A stretch of DNA of 26,583 nt. It comes from Amycolatopsis jejuensis (GTDB taxonomy: Bacteria > Actinomycetota > Actinomycetes > Mycobacteriales > Pseudonocardiaceae). A program made the translations under genes and the position numbers. The notes under the pieces were generated by a model, which worked only from the letters and a program-made list of their open reading frames with translations, did not search any database and was not told the origin of the DNA. The stretch is taken from positions 1-26,583 of the forward strand of contig NZ_JNYZ01000058.1 in the NCBI RefSeq assembly GCF_000717335.1, given 5' to 3'. Position 1 is the stretch's first letter; the number at the start of each line of letters is the position of its first letter. Shown in pieces: positions 7,434-16,211 of the stretch.

Positions 7434-8375
7434 TCACTTCCCCGCGGGTACGGCGGCCAGGTCTTTCGGGCCGAGCTGGTTGATCGTGATGGCCGAGACC
7501 GCGTCCGCCGCCACCCCGTACTTGTCGAGGATGCGGTGGTAGGTACCGTTTTCGTGCAGCTTGACCAAACCGGCCTTGATCGCGTCGAGAAGCTCGGACT
7601 GCCCCTTCTTGACGGCGAACCCGTCGGCGAAGTTCACCGTCCCGCCCAGGCCCTCGTCGTCGCGGACGGAGGCGTAGGAGCCGCCGCCGTCCACGGTCCG
7701 CGCGAGGAAACCGGTCAACGCTTCGGACTGCACCATCGCGTCCGACTGCCCGGCCTTGATCGACAGGTAGGCCGCCGCGTTGTCGGGATACTCCCGGGTC
7801 TTGATCGCTTCCTTCCCCGCGGCCACGCACTTCTTGCTGCGGTCGGCAACCACTGCTTCGGGCGGGGTCTGCCCCTGCACGAGGGCGACCCGCCGGCCGC
7901 AGAGATCGGCTGCTCGCTGCACCCCGTGCGGATTGCTTTTGGGCACGAGGACCCCGAAGGGAACCTTCAAGTAGACGACGAAGTCCGCGACGGCAAGGCG
8001 TTCGGCGGAGGGCAGCAGCACGCCGGTGGCATCGATCTTCCCGGACTGCAGTGCCGGGATCAGCGACGCGGACGTCAGGCGGACGAATTCGATCTTCAGC
8101 CCGGACAGGGTGCCGAGTTCCCGGTACAGATCGATGTCGATCCCGGTCAGCTGCTCCTGCGGGTCCATGAACTGCAGCGGCGGGTTGGGGACCTTCAGGC
8201 CGACCGTGAGGGTGCCGCGCTCCTTGACGGCGGCCGGAAAGGCCTCCGCGAGCAGTGCCTTCCCGGTATTTTCGGTCTTGCCGTCACCGGGAGCGGCACA
8301 CGCCGTCAGTGCAGCGGCGAACAACACCGCCGAAGCGGCGGATGTCCCGGCGGTGCGGAAACGGGAAAAGCGCAT
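7434..8375 (-). CDS. Extracellular solute-binding lipoprotein (family 3), copy 2 in the run
   Basis: This encodes a 313-residue protein with a lipoprotein signal peptide: basic start, hydrophobic core and an LTAC lipobox with Cys near residue 26. The mature part is a periplasmic-binding-protein type 2 fold of the polar-amino-acid family, with GIDIDLYRELG near the start of lobe 1. DLCGRR and KKC about 25 residues later suggest a disulfide. It is clearly paralogous to the binding protein at 16212-17150, sharing VPFGVLVPK, VALVQG, FVQ/MVQSEALT and EGLGGTV-like segments. It has no permease next to it and presumably uses the single permease/ATPase pair of the same run. A GGAG ribosome-binding site lies 7 bases before ATG 8375. 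Confidence 0.85.
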   Translation of the reverse strand: MRFSRFRTAGTSAASAVLFAAALTACAAPGDGKTENTGKALLAEAFPAAVKERGTLTVGLKVPNPPLQFMDPQEQLTGIDIDLYRELGTLSGLKIEFVRLTSASLIPALQSGKIDATGVLLPSAERLAVADFVVYLKVPFGVLVPKSNPHGVQRAADLCGRRVALVQGQTPPEAVVADRSKKCVAAGKEAIKTREYPDNAAAYLSIKAGQSDAMVQSEALTGFLARTVDGGGSYASVRDDEGLGGTVNFADGFAVKKGQSELLDAIKAGLVKLHENGTYHRILDKYGVAADAVSAITINQLGPKDLAAVPAGK

Positions 8376-8426
8376 GGAAAACTCCGATGAGTGAGCGGAA
8401 GATACGGGCCAGGAAAGGAATTGCGG

Positions 8427-8843
8427 TCACGCGGGCGGAACAAGGGCCGGGCGGCTGCCGAGGAATGCCGTGGCCTCGATCTCGACGAGCAGCTGCGGGT
8501 CGGCCAGCGCGCTGACCGCCACCGACGTGTTGACCGGGCGGATCCGGGCGAACACCTCTCGGTGCGCGCGGGCGAATTCCGGAAAGCCGTCCGGCATCGT
8601 CAGGTACGCCCGAGTCTGGATGACCTCGGCCAGCGAACCACCCGCTTCCTGCAGCGAGGCAGCGATCTTGCCGAGCACGAACTTGGTTTGCGCATACATG
8701 TCCCCGGGCGCCACGACGGTGCCGCCGTCGGTGGCGGTCGTGCCGGCGACCATGATCAACGACCCGCACCGGACGACCCTGGCGTACCCGGCCAGTTCCT
8801 CGTTCGGCCAGGTGGAGAAATAGCGCTGCGCAGTTTCGGGCAT
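8427..8843 (-). CDS. RidA/YjgF-family protein lacking the catalytic Arg
   Basis: This is a 138-residue protein of the RidA (YjgF/YER057c/UK114) fold, normally a trimer with active sites between subunits. Canonical RidA uses an Arg in the RSCVEV segment to hydrolyse reactive enamines/imines. In the aligned segment here (RPVNTSVAVSAL) that position is Asn105. It therefore belongs with the Arg-lacking Rid subgroups rather than true RidA. Its N-terminus (RYFSTWPNEELAGYARVV) is longer than in E. coli RidA. The location between an amidohydrolase and a binding-protein gene suggests a pathway-specific role, such as a hydrolase or tautomerase acting on an N-containing intermediate (inference). AGGA precedes ATG 8843. 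Confidence 0.85.
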   Translation of the reverse strand: MPETAQRYFSTWPNEELAGYARVVRCGSLIMVAGTTATDGGTVVAPGDMYAQTKFVLGKIAASLQEAGGSLAEVIQTRAYLTMPDGFPEFARAHREVFARIRPVNTSVAVSALADPQLLVEIEATAFLGSRPALVPPA

Positions 8844-8881
8844 CGCACCGAATCCTTTCCGTAGCCGCCACCCAGGGGCGG

Positions 8882-10255
8882 TCAGAACACCGGCCACTTC
8901 GGCTTCAAGTCGATTCCCGACCTCGTCATCACGGTTTCGCGGGCCCGCCGGCTCGCCTGCCACAGTTCGGCCGGGTCGAAGCCGGTGGCAACCCGGTCTT
9001 CGACGAGTACCCGGCCGTCGACGACAACGGTGCGCACGCTGGAGGAATCGGCCGCATAAACGAGATTCGCCACGGGATTGAAGTACGGATCCGGCTGCCA
9101 GGCCGGACCCGTCAGGTCGAGCGTGACCAGGTCGGCCCGTTTGCCAACCTCGAGGGATCCCACGCGATCGTCGATCCGGAGTACCCGGGCGCCGTCGATG
9201 GTGGCCATTTCCAGCGCCCGGTAGCTGCCCGCCGCCAAGGGATCGGCCGTGACGTCCTTGTGCGCGGCCGCGGCCAGGTACATCACGCGGATCAGGTCGA
9301 GGAACCGGCTGACGGCCGCCGCGTCCGTGCCGAGACCCACGACGACCCCGGCGTCGAACATCTTCGGGAAGCCGCCGGACCCGACCACCCCCATCGCGCC
9401 CACCATGCTGGCGGAAGGGCAGTGCACGACCCGAGTCCCGGTCGCGGCCAGCAGCTCGGCTTCGGCCTCGGTGACCGCCCCCATGTGCACCAGGGCCAGG
9501 TGCGGCCCGAGGATCCCGAGCCGGTCCAGCCGCTCGATGTCCGACGGCGGGCGCTGCGGCTCGTTGCCCAGGATGAGATGCATCTGCACGGAGCCGCCGC
9601 AGCGTTGCGCGGCCGCGCACATGCCGATGCGTAGCTCGTCCGAGGTGGTTTCCATGTCCCGCAAGGAAAAACCGGCGCTGATCCGGCCATCCGCCCGGCC
9701 GTCCCATGCGTCGTGGAACGCGGCACTCGCGGCCAGCACCTCCTCGGTCGATTCCAGCCGGGCACTCGCCGTGGGCATCGACGCGGTGCTCCGGTCCTGC
9801 GACGAGCGGGCGACGACGCCCCGGATGCCGATTTCCTCAGCCGCCGCACACACCGCTTCGGGGTGCGTGCTGCCCGGATCGGCGAAACAGGTCGTTCCGT
9901 TGAGCAGCATCGCGGCGAAGTTGCCCATCGCCGCGGCCTGCGTGTCCGCCGCGGAGATGGCTTGTTCCAGCGGCCGGATGCGGTTTGCGATGCGCCACCG
10001 CACCGGGACGTCGTCGGAGAATCCCTGGGAGAGGAAGTGCACCGGGTGGTTGTGCGCGTCGATGAGCCCCGGGATCACCAGCCGGTCCGTGCAATCCACC
10101 CTGCGCGCGGCCGGGTACTGCCCGCGCAGGTCGGCGGACTTGCCCACCGCGACGATGGCGCCGTCCGTGACCGCCACCGCACCGTCGCGGATCATCCGCC
10201 GTTCCGGGTCCATCGTGACGACATAACCGCCGTCGAAGAGCAGATCCGCGGTCAT
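8882..10255 (-). CDS. TRZ/ATZ-type amidohydrolase (aminohydrolase superfamily)
   Basis: This is a 457-residue cytoplasmic metal-dependent hydrolase. The usual metal ligands are visible: His68 and His70 (DAHNHP), His226 (QMHLIL), His257 (VHMGAV) and Asp311 (LGTDAAA), spaced much as in AtzA/guanine deaminase-type enzymes. HCPSAS also matches the family. An oddity is that the Glu normally three residues after the third His (HxxE) is Leu229 here. Family members deaminate or dechlorinate heterocycles (triazines, guanine, cytosine, S-adenosylhomocysteine). In this operon, deamination or C-N hydrolysis of a ring intermediate is the natural guess. ATG 10255 overlaps the hyuB-like stop as ATGA. Confidence 0.83.
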   Translation of the reverse strand: MTADLLFDGGYVVTMDPERRMIRDGAVAVTDGAIVAVGKSADLRGQYPAARRVDCTDRLVIPGLIDAHNHPVHFLSQGFSDDVPVRWRIANRIRPLEQAISAADTQAAAMGNFAAMLLNGTTCFADPGSTHPEAVCAAAEEIGIRGVVARSSQDRSTASMPTASARLESTEEVLAASAAFHDAWDGRADGRISAGFSLRDMETTSDELRIGMCAAAQRCGGSVQMHLILGNEPQRPPSDIERLDRLGILGPHLALVHMGAVTEAEAELLAATGTRVVHCPSASMVGAMGVVGSGGFPKMFDAGVVVGLGTDAAAVSRFLDLIRVMYLAAAAHKDVTADPLAAGSYRALEMATIDGARVLRIDDRVGSLEVGKRADLVTLDLTGPAWQPDPYFNPVANLVYAADSSSVRTVVVDGRVLVEDRVATGFDPAELWQASRRARETVMTRSGIDLKPKWPVF

Positions 10256-12255
10256 GACGCGACCTCGTCCGCCCGGCGCGGGAGCACGGCCCGCGCAGCC
10301 GCCCGGTCACCGCCGGTGGCGCGGAAGATCTCGTAGGCGCGGACCAAGTAGTAATGCCGCAGTTCCGGCCGGACCCGTTCGTGCAGTTCGGCCAGCAGCT
10401 CGTCGTGGAACTCCGGCGGGAACTCCCGCTCGAAAGCGAGCCGTTCGCTGCCCACCGCGAACTCCCCGGGAGCCGGCGCGGTGCGGGACCTCAGCTCGCG
10501 TCGTTTGCGTGCGGTCCCTTCGTAATCGATCTCGTGGCCGTCGATCAGCACGCCGTAGACCTGTTCCGCGTGGCCGGCGTCGATGTACTCGTTGAGCACG
10601 TCGGCCAGCACCGCCTCGGGGGCGCGCTGCAGCGGCTCGCCGAACCCGCCGCCGCCCGCACTGATCATCCGGACGGTTTCCCCCGGCTGCAGGCGCAGCA
10701 CGTCGATCTTGCCGAGGTGCCGTTCCCGGCCGGTGCCTTCGTCGACGATGATCCGGCTCAGGCTGCCCGGTGCTCCGCCCCTTCGCCCCCACGGCCGGAA
10801 GACGTTGCGTTCCCAGCCACGCGCGGTCAGCACGCTGTCCGGGACGATGGCTTCGACGCACATGTCGCGGCCCAGCCCGCCCCGGAACTCCCCGGCCGCG
10901 GGTGCCTCGTCGGCGAGCCGGTAGTGCCGCAGGACCACCGGCAGCTCGGTCTCGATGACCTCCGCGGGGATGTTGCGGGTGAACCCCGCCAGGATCCCGA
11001 CCCCGTCGACCGCGTCCTTCCCGGGCCGGGCACCCGAACCGCCCCCGAGCGGCGAGACCACGTTGACGATGCGCTCGCCCGTTTCCTCGTCGAAGACCGA
11101 CATCGCCATCACCCCGCCGATCCCGGCTTCGGCGGCCGGGATGACCCCGGCGACGGCCTGCGCCCCGCCGGTTCCCTCGCACGCCTGCGACAGGGCCCCC
11201 AGCAGGGTTTCGAGCGCCCGCAGGCCGGTGGCGAACCGGACCCCGACCGGGGCGGGCGCCACCGGCGTCAGGATCGTTCCTTCCGGGATCACCACCCGGA
11301 TCGGCCGCCACAGCCCCTTGTTCAGCGGGGCATGCGGGCTGAGGGACAGGAAGAAGCCGGCGAGGCCGCCGGTGAGGAAATGGTGGTTCCGGCCGAACGT
11401 CGCGAGGTTCATCGCCGCCCGGACCTGCGGGTCGGTGCCCGTGTAGTCGATGGTCATCTCGTCGCCCCGGACCGTCGCCGCCACCGAGATGCGGGCGGGC
11501 GGCATGTCGATCATGTCCAGTTCGAGGTAGTCGTGGAACCGGTAGCTGCCGTCCGGGATGCGCGTGATGATCTCCCGGCTGACCGTCTCCGCGTAGTCGA
11601 GGACCTGGTCCCGCGCGGCTTCGACGACGTCGATGCCATACCGGTCGATCGTCTCGGCCATCCGGTCCTCGGCGACGTTCATCGCGGCGTTGAGCGCGTT
11701 GAGGTCACCGCGGTTGGGCAGCGGAATACGCGAGTTCGCCAGGAAGAGGTCCATGACATCCGTGTTGAGCTCGCCCGCCCGGTAGAGCTTCAGCGGCGGG
11801 ATCCGCAGGCCTTCCTGGTGGATGTCGGTGGCGGTCGGGCTGATGCTGCCGGGGGCGATCCCGCCGACGTCCGAGGAATGGATGAAGGTCCAGACGAAAC
11901 AGACGATCCGCCCGTCGTGGAAGATCGGTTTGAGCAGCTGGATGTCCGGCAGGTGGCTGGCGAGGCCGCCGCTGCGGAGGTACGGGTCGTTCGAGATGAC
12001 GACGTCGCCGGGGACGAGATCGTCGAACACGCGCACGGCCTGCTCGAACGGTGCCGCCACCATGAACGACACGCCGATGTCCTTGGAGTATGCGAACATC
12101 TCGCCGTCGCAGGTGACCAGGCCCATGCCGAAGTCCCACGCTTCCTTCACGAAGGGCGTGAACGAGGAGCGCCAGATGTTGCGCCCCATTTCGGTGACGA
12201 TTCCGGTGAACCGGTTGTTGAGGATTTCCAGGGTCACCTGGCTCACGGGGGTCAT
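10252..12255 (-). CDS. HyuB-type subunit, ATP-dependent hydantoinase/oxoprolinase family
   Basis: This encodes a 667-residue protein of the HyuB/oxoprolinase-B family. It has the early LEILNNRF segment, GDVVISNDPY near residue 83, HLPD shortly after, and the terminal SAGGGGFGEP motif. HyuB partners with HyuA to hydrolyse or carboxylate substrates at the expense of ATP: N-methylhydantoin, 5-oxoproline, caprolactam, or acetone-type ketones. No third small subunit of the acetone/acetophenone carboxylase kind is next to it, which favours cyclic-amide hydrolysis. The C-terminal about 100 residues beyond the GGGG motif are Glu/Arg-rich and helical, somewhat longer than the minimal family. It overlaps both neighbours by 4 bases (ATGA), so A, B and the amidohydrolase are coupled. 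Confidence 0.88.
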   Translation of the reverse strand: MTPVSQVTLEILNNRFTGIVTEMGRNIWRSSFTPFVKEAWDFGMGLVTCDGEMFAYSKDIGVSFMVAAPFEQAVRVFDDLVPGDVVISNDPYLRSGGLASHLPDIQLLKPIFHDGRIVCFVWTFIHSSDVGGIAPGSISPTATDIHQEGLRIPPLKLYRAGELNTDVMDLFLANSRIPLPNRGDLNALNAAMNVAEDRMAETIDRYGIDVVEAARDQVLDYAETVSREIITRIPDGSYRFHDYLELDMIDMPPARISVAATVRGDEMTIDYTGTDPQVRAAMNLATFGRNHHFLTGGLAGFFLSLSPHAPLNKGLWRPIRVVIPEGTILTPVAPAPVGVRFATGLRALETLLGALSQACEGTGGAQAVAGVIPAAEAGIGGVMAMSVFDEETGERIVNVVSPLGGGSGARPGKDAVDGVGILAGFTRNIPAEVIETELPVVLRHYRLADEAPAAGEFRGGLGRDMCVEAIVPDSVLTARGWERNVFRPWGRRGGAPGSLSRIIVDEGTGRERHLGKIDVLRLQPGETVRMISAGGGGFGEPLQRAPEAVLADVLNEYIDAGHAEQVYGVLIDGHEIDYEGTARKRRELRSRTAPAPGEFAVGSERLAFEREFPPEFHDELLAELHERVRPELRHYYLVRAYEIFRATGGDRAAARAVLPRRADEVAS

Positions 12256-14333
12256 CGGGCTCGCCTTCCGATCAGGCTCGTGCTCGGGTCGACGGTGACG
12301 GTGAAGCCGGGCGGGACGAACGTCGTGGTGTCGTACTGCGCGATGATGGCCGGACCGGCGAAGGTCCCGCCGGTGCCGAGCGAGTCCCGTTCGTACACCG
12401 CGCAAGTGATGAACCCTCCGTCCAGATAGACGTCCCGGGTTTCCTGCGCTTCGGGCACCTGCGCCGAGCCGGCGACCACGGGTGCCTCGGTGACCTGGGT
12501 CGGCGCAACGGCCGTCACGCGGAGATTGACGAGGTCGACGTTGGTGCTGAGGTTGCCGATGCCGAACTGGGCGACATACGCGGTTTCGAACTGCCGGACC
12601 ATACTGGTGGCGAGCTTGTCCGTCGTCTGATCGAACCCGTCCAGCGGCACTTCGATGGTGAAAGCCTGTGCGGCATAACGCATGTCGGCCGAGAAGACCA
12701 GCGAGTACTCGCCCGTGCTCCGGTTTTCCCGGTCGAGCCAGGCTTGCGCTTCCTGCCCGAGCGAGGCCAGCCACCCAGCGATCGCCGGGGACGAATCCTC
12801 CAGCGCCGTCTGCCGCACCTGCAGGTTGACACTGCGGATGAAGTCGCTCTTCACATCGGCGACGAGCGCGCCCAGCGCACACAGCGTGCCGGGCCGCGGC
12901 GGGACGATCACCGTGTCGATCCCGACCTCGCGAGCGAGCAGGAACGCGTGCGTGGGACCGGCGCCGCCGTAGGCGACCAGCGCGACCTGGTTGCGGTCCA
13001 CCCCGGCCTGGGCCAGCTGCGGAATCAGCTTGGCGTACATGTTCGACGTGGCGACGTGCAGGATCGCTTCGGCGAGCTGCACCGGAGCCATCTTCTCGCC
13101 GAGCAACGCGGCCGTTGCCGCGAGCGCGGCCCGGGATTCCTGCGGGTGCAGCGGCATCTTGCCGCCGAGGAACCGGTCCGGGTGGAGAATGCCGAGCTCG
13201 AGGTAAGCGTCGGTGATCGTGGCTTCGCGCCCGCCGAGCCCGTAACACGCCGGTCCCGGGTCCGAGCCCGCGCTGCGCGGGCCGACCTTGAGCACACCGG
13301 AGCTGTCGAGCCACGCGATGGACCCGCCACCGGCGCCGAGGGACTGCACGTCGACGGTCGGCAGTACCAGGTGGAAATCTCCCACCACGCTGTCGGTGGA
13401 CATCCGTGGCTCGTTCCGGATGATGGCCGCTTCGGTGCTGGTGCCGCCCATGTCGATGGCGACGACGTCTTCGAAACCGGCCCGGTGGGCGATGTAGCGT
13501 GCCGCGACGACACCGGCCGCCGGCCCGGACAGCAACGTCTCCACCGGCCGCTGCTGCGCTGCTGCCACGCTCATGATCCCGCCGTTGGACTTCGTGGAAT
13601 ACACGCGGCTCGTGATGCCTTCGCGGTGCAGATCGCCGAGCAGCGAGGTGTAGTACCGCTCCATGCCCGGCCCGACGTGACAATTGATGAGCGCGACCAT
13701 GGCCCGCTCGTATTCGCGCATTTCCGGCCAGACCTCCGAGGAGGCGCACACGAAAAGGGCACCGGCTGTCTCCCGCACGATCTCGGCGGCGCGCAGTTCG
13801 TCCTCGGGATATTTGTAGGAGTGCAGGAAACAGATCGCGACGGCGTCCACGCCGGATTCGAGAAGCTCCTGGGCGGCCCTGCGCACGCCTGCCTCGTCGA
13901 GGGGTTCCCGGCAGGTGCCGTCCGCGAGCCGGCGGCCCCGGATCTCCTTGACGAAGCGCCGCGCGGTCAGCGGAACCGGCAGCTCCACCAGGTAGTTGTA
14001 GACATCCGGAAGGCGCGCCCGCCCGAGCGTCAGCAGGTCGCGAAAGCCCTCGGTGACGAGCAGCCCGACCTTGGCCCCGCTGCGCTGCAGCAGGGTGTTC
14101 ACGCCGATCGTGGTGCCGTGCATGATCTCGTGCACGGCGGCCGGGGGAACGCCGAAGTCCGTCCGCAGCTGGTCCAGTGCGGCGAGGACGGCCCGGTGGG
14201 GCTCGGCAGGTGTCGACGGAGTCTTCACCACGTGCTGCCTGCCGGAGCCCGCATCGAACGCGACGAGATCGGTGAACGTACCGCCGACATCGATTCCGAT
14301 CCGTACTCCGGTGGCATTTCCTGCATCCGACAT
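12252..14333 (-). CDS. HyuA-type ATPase subunit, hydantoinase/oxoprolinase family
   Basis: This encodes a 693-residue protein with the actin-like ATPase fold of HyuA. GIDVGGTFTD at residues 13-22 is the phosphate-binding loop. MHGTT follows near residue 70, DMGGTSTE (second phosphate loop) lies mid-protein, and YGGAGPTHA near residue 430 completes the nucleotide site. It should phosphorylate or activate a cyclic amide or ketone for its HyuB partner. The GGTST-Glu in the second loop replaces the more usual Asp, which still occurs within the family. ATG 14333 is preferred because it gives the normal short N-terminus; ATG 14369 is in frame, and neither has a strong ribosome-binding site. A 101-base gap with a hairpin separates it from the ABC ATPase gene. 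Confidence 0.88.
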   Translation of the reverse strand: MSDAGNATGVRIGIDVGGTFTDLVAFDAGSGRQHVVKTPSTPAEPHRAVLAALDQLRTDFGVPPAAVHEIMHGTTIGVNTLLQRSGAKVGLLVTEGFRDLLTLGRARLPDVYNYLVELPVPLTARRFVKEIRGRRLADGTCREPLDEAGVRRAAQELLESGVDAVAICFLHSYKYPEDELRAAEIVRETAGALFVCASSEVWPEMREYERAMVALINCHVGPGMERYYTSLLGDLHREGITSRVYSTKSNGGIMSVAAAQQRPVETLLSGPAAGVVAARYIAHRAGFEDVVAIDMGGTSTEAAIIRNEPRMSTDSVVGDFHLVLPTVDVQSLGAGGGSIAWLDSSGVLKVGPRSAGSDPGPACYGLGGREATITDAYLELGILHPDRFLGGKMPLHPQESRAALAATAALLGEKMAPVQLAEAILHVATSNMYAKLIPQLAQAGVDRNQVALVAYGGAGPTHAFLLAREVGIDTVIVPPRPGTLCALGALVADVKSDFIRSVNLQVRQTALEDSSPAIAGWLASLGQEAQAWLDRENRSTGEYSLVFSADMRYAAQAFTIEVPLDGFDQTTDKLATSMVRQFETAYVAQFGIGNLSTNVDLVNLRVTAVAPTQVTEAPVVAGSAQVPEAQETRDVYLDGGFITCAVYERDSLGTGGTFAGPAIIAQYDTTTFVPPGFTVTVDPSTSLIGRRAR

Positions 14334-14383
14334 CGGGCAGCTCGCTCTCTGTTCGCCGGAAAAGGGCATGCGACATCACCGCG

Positions 14384-14408
14384 GGTGCCGCCGGGAAAAA
14401 GCGGCACC
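14384..14408 (-). other. Perfect 8-bp hairpin between transporter and hydantoinase genes
   Basis: GGTGCCGC (14384-14391) and GCGGCACC (14401-14408) pair perfectly around a 9-base loop that is UUUUUCCCG in the minus-strand transcript. It lies in the largest gap of the run. With no U-tract after the stem it is unlikely to be a strong terminator. It could be an attenuator, an RNase stop that sets different mRNA levels for the two segments, or part of an internal promoter region. Confidence 0.45.
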
Positions 14409-14434
14409 TGCGTTCTCGGCAGTGCTCGGCCGGG

Positions 14435-15280
14435 CTAGAGAATCCGCTCCAGGAATGCCTGGGTCTTGGCGTGCGTGGGATTCTCCAGCAGTTCCCTGGC
14501 CGGTCCGCTCTCGACGACCTGGCCGTCGGCCATGAAGGCCACCCGGTCGGCGACCTCGCGGGCGAAGCCGATTTCATGCGTGACGACCAGCATGGTCATC
14601 CCGTCGGCCGCGAGTTCCTTCATCACGTTGAGCACGTCACCGACGAGCTCGGGATCCAGCGCCGAGGTCGGCTCGTCGAACAGCATCAGCGACGGTTTCA
14701 TCGCCAGCGCCCTGGCAATGGCGATCCGCTGCTGCTGGCCGCCCGACAGCTGCCGGGGGTAGGAGCCGGCCCGGTCGGCGAGCCCGACCCGTTCCAGCAG
14801 GACCATCGCCTCGGCCTCGGCCTGCTTCCGCGGCACGCGTTTGACGTTGCACGGCGCCAGGATCAGGTTCTCCATCACGGTCATGTGGGAGAACAGATCG
14901 AAGTTCTGGAAGACCATGCCGACGACGGCCCGCTGCCTGCTGATCACGTCCTCGGGCAGCTCGTACAGGTCATGCCCGTCCCGCCGGTAGCCGAGCAGCT
15001 CACCCTGGACGTAGATCTCGCCGGCGTCGATCACTTCCAGGTGGTTCACGCAGCGCAGCAGCGTGGATTTCCCGGAACCGGAGCGGCCGAGCAGGCAGAC
15101 CACCTCGCCGCTGCGCACCTCGAGGCTGACCTCCCGCAGGATCTCGTTGTGCCCGTAGCTTTTCGACACCCGATCGACGATCAGGATCTCCTTGCGGCTG
15201 TCCATGGCCGTGACCGCTCCTGCAGGCTGTGCGGTGGGGTGCCGTCCGTTGTCGACGGCGGTACTCGCATCGTTGTTCAT
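14435..15280 (-). CDS. Amino-acid-type ABC transporter ATP-binding protein
   Basis: This is a 281-residue ATPase of the polar-amino-acid (GlnQ/HisP) class. It has Walker A GRSGSGKST (65-73), a Q-loop in VFQNFDLF, signature LSGGQQQR, Walker B LMLFDEPTSALD and the H-loop VVTHE. Residues 1-25 form a non-conserved leader; ATG 15205 (Met26) would give the standard length, but ATG 15280 overlaps the permease stop as ATGA and is preferred. It powers import by the adjacent permease and the two binding lipoproteins of this run. The first Walker A variable residue is Arg rather than the common Pro, a harmless variant. Confidence 0.92.
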   Translation of the reverse strand: MNNDASTAVDNGRHPTAQPAGAVTAMDSRKEILIVDRVSKSYGHNEILREVSLEVRSGEVVCLLGRSGSGKSTLLRCVNHLEVIDAGEIYVQGELLGYRRDGHDLYELPEDVISRQRAVVGMVFQNFDLFSHMTVMENLILAPCNVKRVPRKQAEAEAMVLLERVGLADRAGSYPRQLSGGQQQRIAIARALAMKPSLMLFDEPTSALDPELVGDVLNVMKELAADGMTMLVVTHEIGFAREVADRVAFMADGQVVESGPARELLENPTHAKTQAFLERIL

Positions 15281-16182
15281 AGCGCACTCCGGGGCACAAC
15301 CTGAAGGGACCGGGTCGACTTCGCATAGTGCTTTTCGATCTTGCTCTGGGCGAAGGACATCACGCTCGTGATCGCCAGATACCACAGCGCGGCCACCGTG
15401 AGCAGCGGGATCACCTGGTAGTTCTGCCCGTAGATGTGCTGGGCGGCGGTCATCAGCTCGGCGCCGCCGATGATCGACACGAGCGACGTGCCCTTGAGCA
15501 GGTTGATGAGGTTGTTCCCGGTCGGCGGGATGATGGCGGGCATCGCCTGGGGGAAGACCACCTTGCGGAAGACCGCGCTCCGCTTCATGCCCAGTGCACG
15601 GGCGGCACGGCCCTGGCCGGGATCGACCGACAGGATGCCCGCGCGGAACACTTCCGCCGTGTACGCCGCTTCGATCAGGGTGAGGCCGATGATGGCGGCG
15701 ATGAACGGGGTCAGGACCGAGTTGGTGTCCACTTCCACGAAGTTGATCGAGGTGAACGGGACCCCGAGGACGATCTGCGGGTAGAGGACCGCGAAGAACC
15801 CCCAGAAGATCAGCTGGACGAGCGGCGGAACCGACCGGAAGAACCAGACGTAGAGCCGCGCACCGGTCGACAGGACCCGGTTGCCCGACAGGTACATGAC
15901 CGCCACGACGAGCCCGAGCAGAAGGCCGATCACGAACGAGACGACGGTCAGCACCAGGGTGATCAGCACGCCGCGGACGATCTGGTCGTTGAACAGGTAC
16001 TCGCGGATCAGCGGTACCCCGAGGTTCTCGTTCCGGTACAGCGACGTGATCAGCAGGCCGAAAAGCAGGATCGCCACGGCGGCGGCCAGCCATTGGCCGT
16101 AGCGGCGGCGAACCCGCACCCGCGGTGCCGGGTGTTCCGCGGTTTCCGCGGGCGGTCCGCCGCGGATGCTCGATGCGGTCAT
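15277..16182 (-). CDS. Amino-acid-type ABC transporter permease
   Basis: This is a 301-residue membrane protein of the HisM/GlnP permease family (His/Glu/Gln/Arg/opine class). A basic N-terminal tail leads into the first helix (AAAVAILLFGLLITSL). The EAA cytoplasmic loop that docks on the ATPase reads EVFRAGILSVDPGQGRAA, followed by a segment with PPTGNN. Only one permease gene is present, so the transporter is probably a homodimer of it. GGGGA lies about 8 bases before ATG 16182. The 29-base gap to the binding-protein gene and the ATGA overlap with the ATPase gene indicate one transcript. Confidence 0.92.
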   Translation of the reverse strand: MTASSIRGGPPAETAEHPAPRVRVRRRYGQWLAAAVAILLFGLLITSLYRNENLGVPLIREYLFNDQIVRGVLITLVLTVVSFVIGLLLGLVVAVMYLSGNRVLSTGARLYVWFFRSVPPLVQLIFWGFFAVLYPQIVLGVPFTSINFVEVDTNSVLTPFIAAIIGLTLIEAAYTAEVFRAGILSVDPGQGRAARALGMKRSAVFRKVVFPQAMPAIIPPTGNNLINLLKGTSLVSIIGGAELMTAAQHIYGQNYQVIPLLTVAALWYLAITSVMSFAQSKIEKHYAKSTRSLQVVPRSAL

Positions 16183-16211
16183 GGCTCAATCCCCAATCGG
16201 AAGGACATCGG

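Noticed and set aside
10354..12429. A 691-codon plus-strand open frame antisense to the HyuB-like gene
   Set aside because: Its translation is dominated by Arg, Gly, Val, Asp and Pro with no domain. The minus-strand HyuB frame explains the region; long antisense frames are expected in such DNA.
10252..14333. HyuA/HyuB as an acetone or acetophenone carboxylase
   Set aside because: Those enzymes have extra small subunits, none of which is encoded next to these two; the neighbours are C-N hydrolases. The possibility is not fully excluded.
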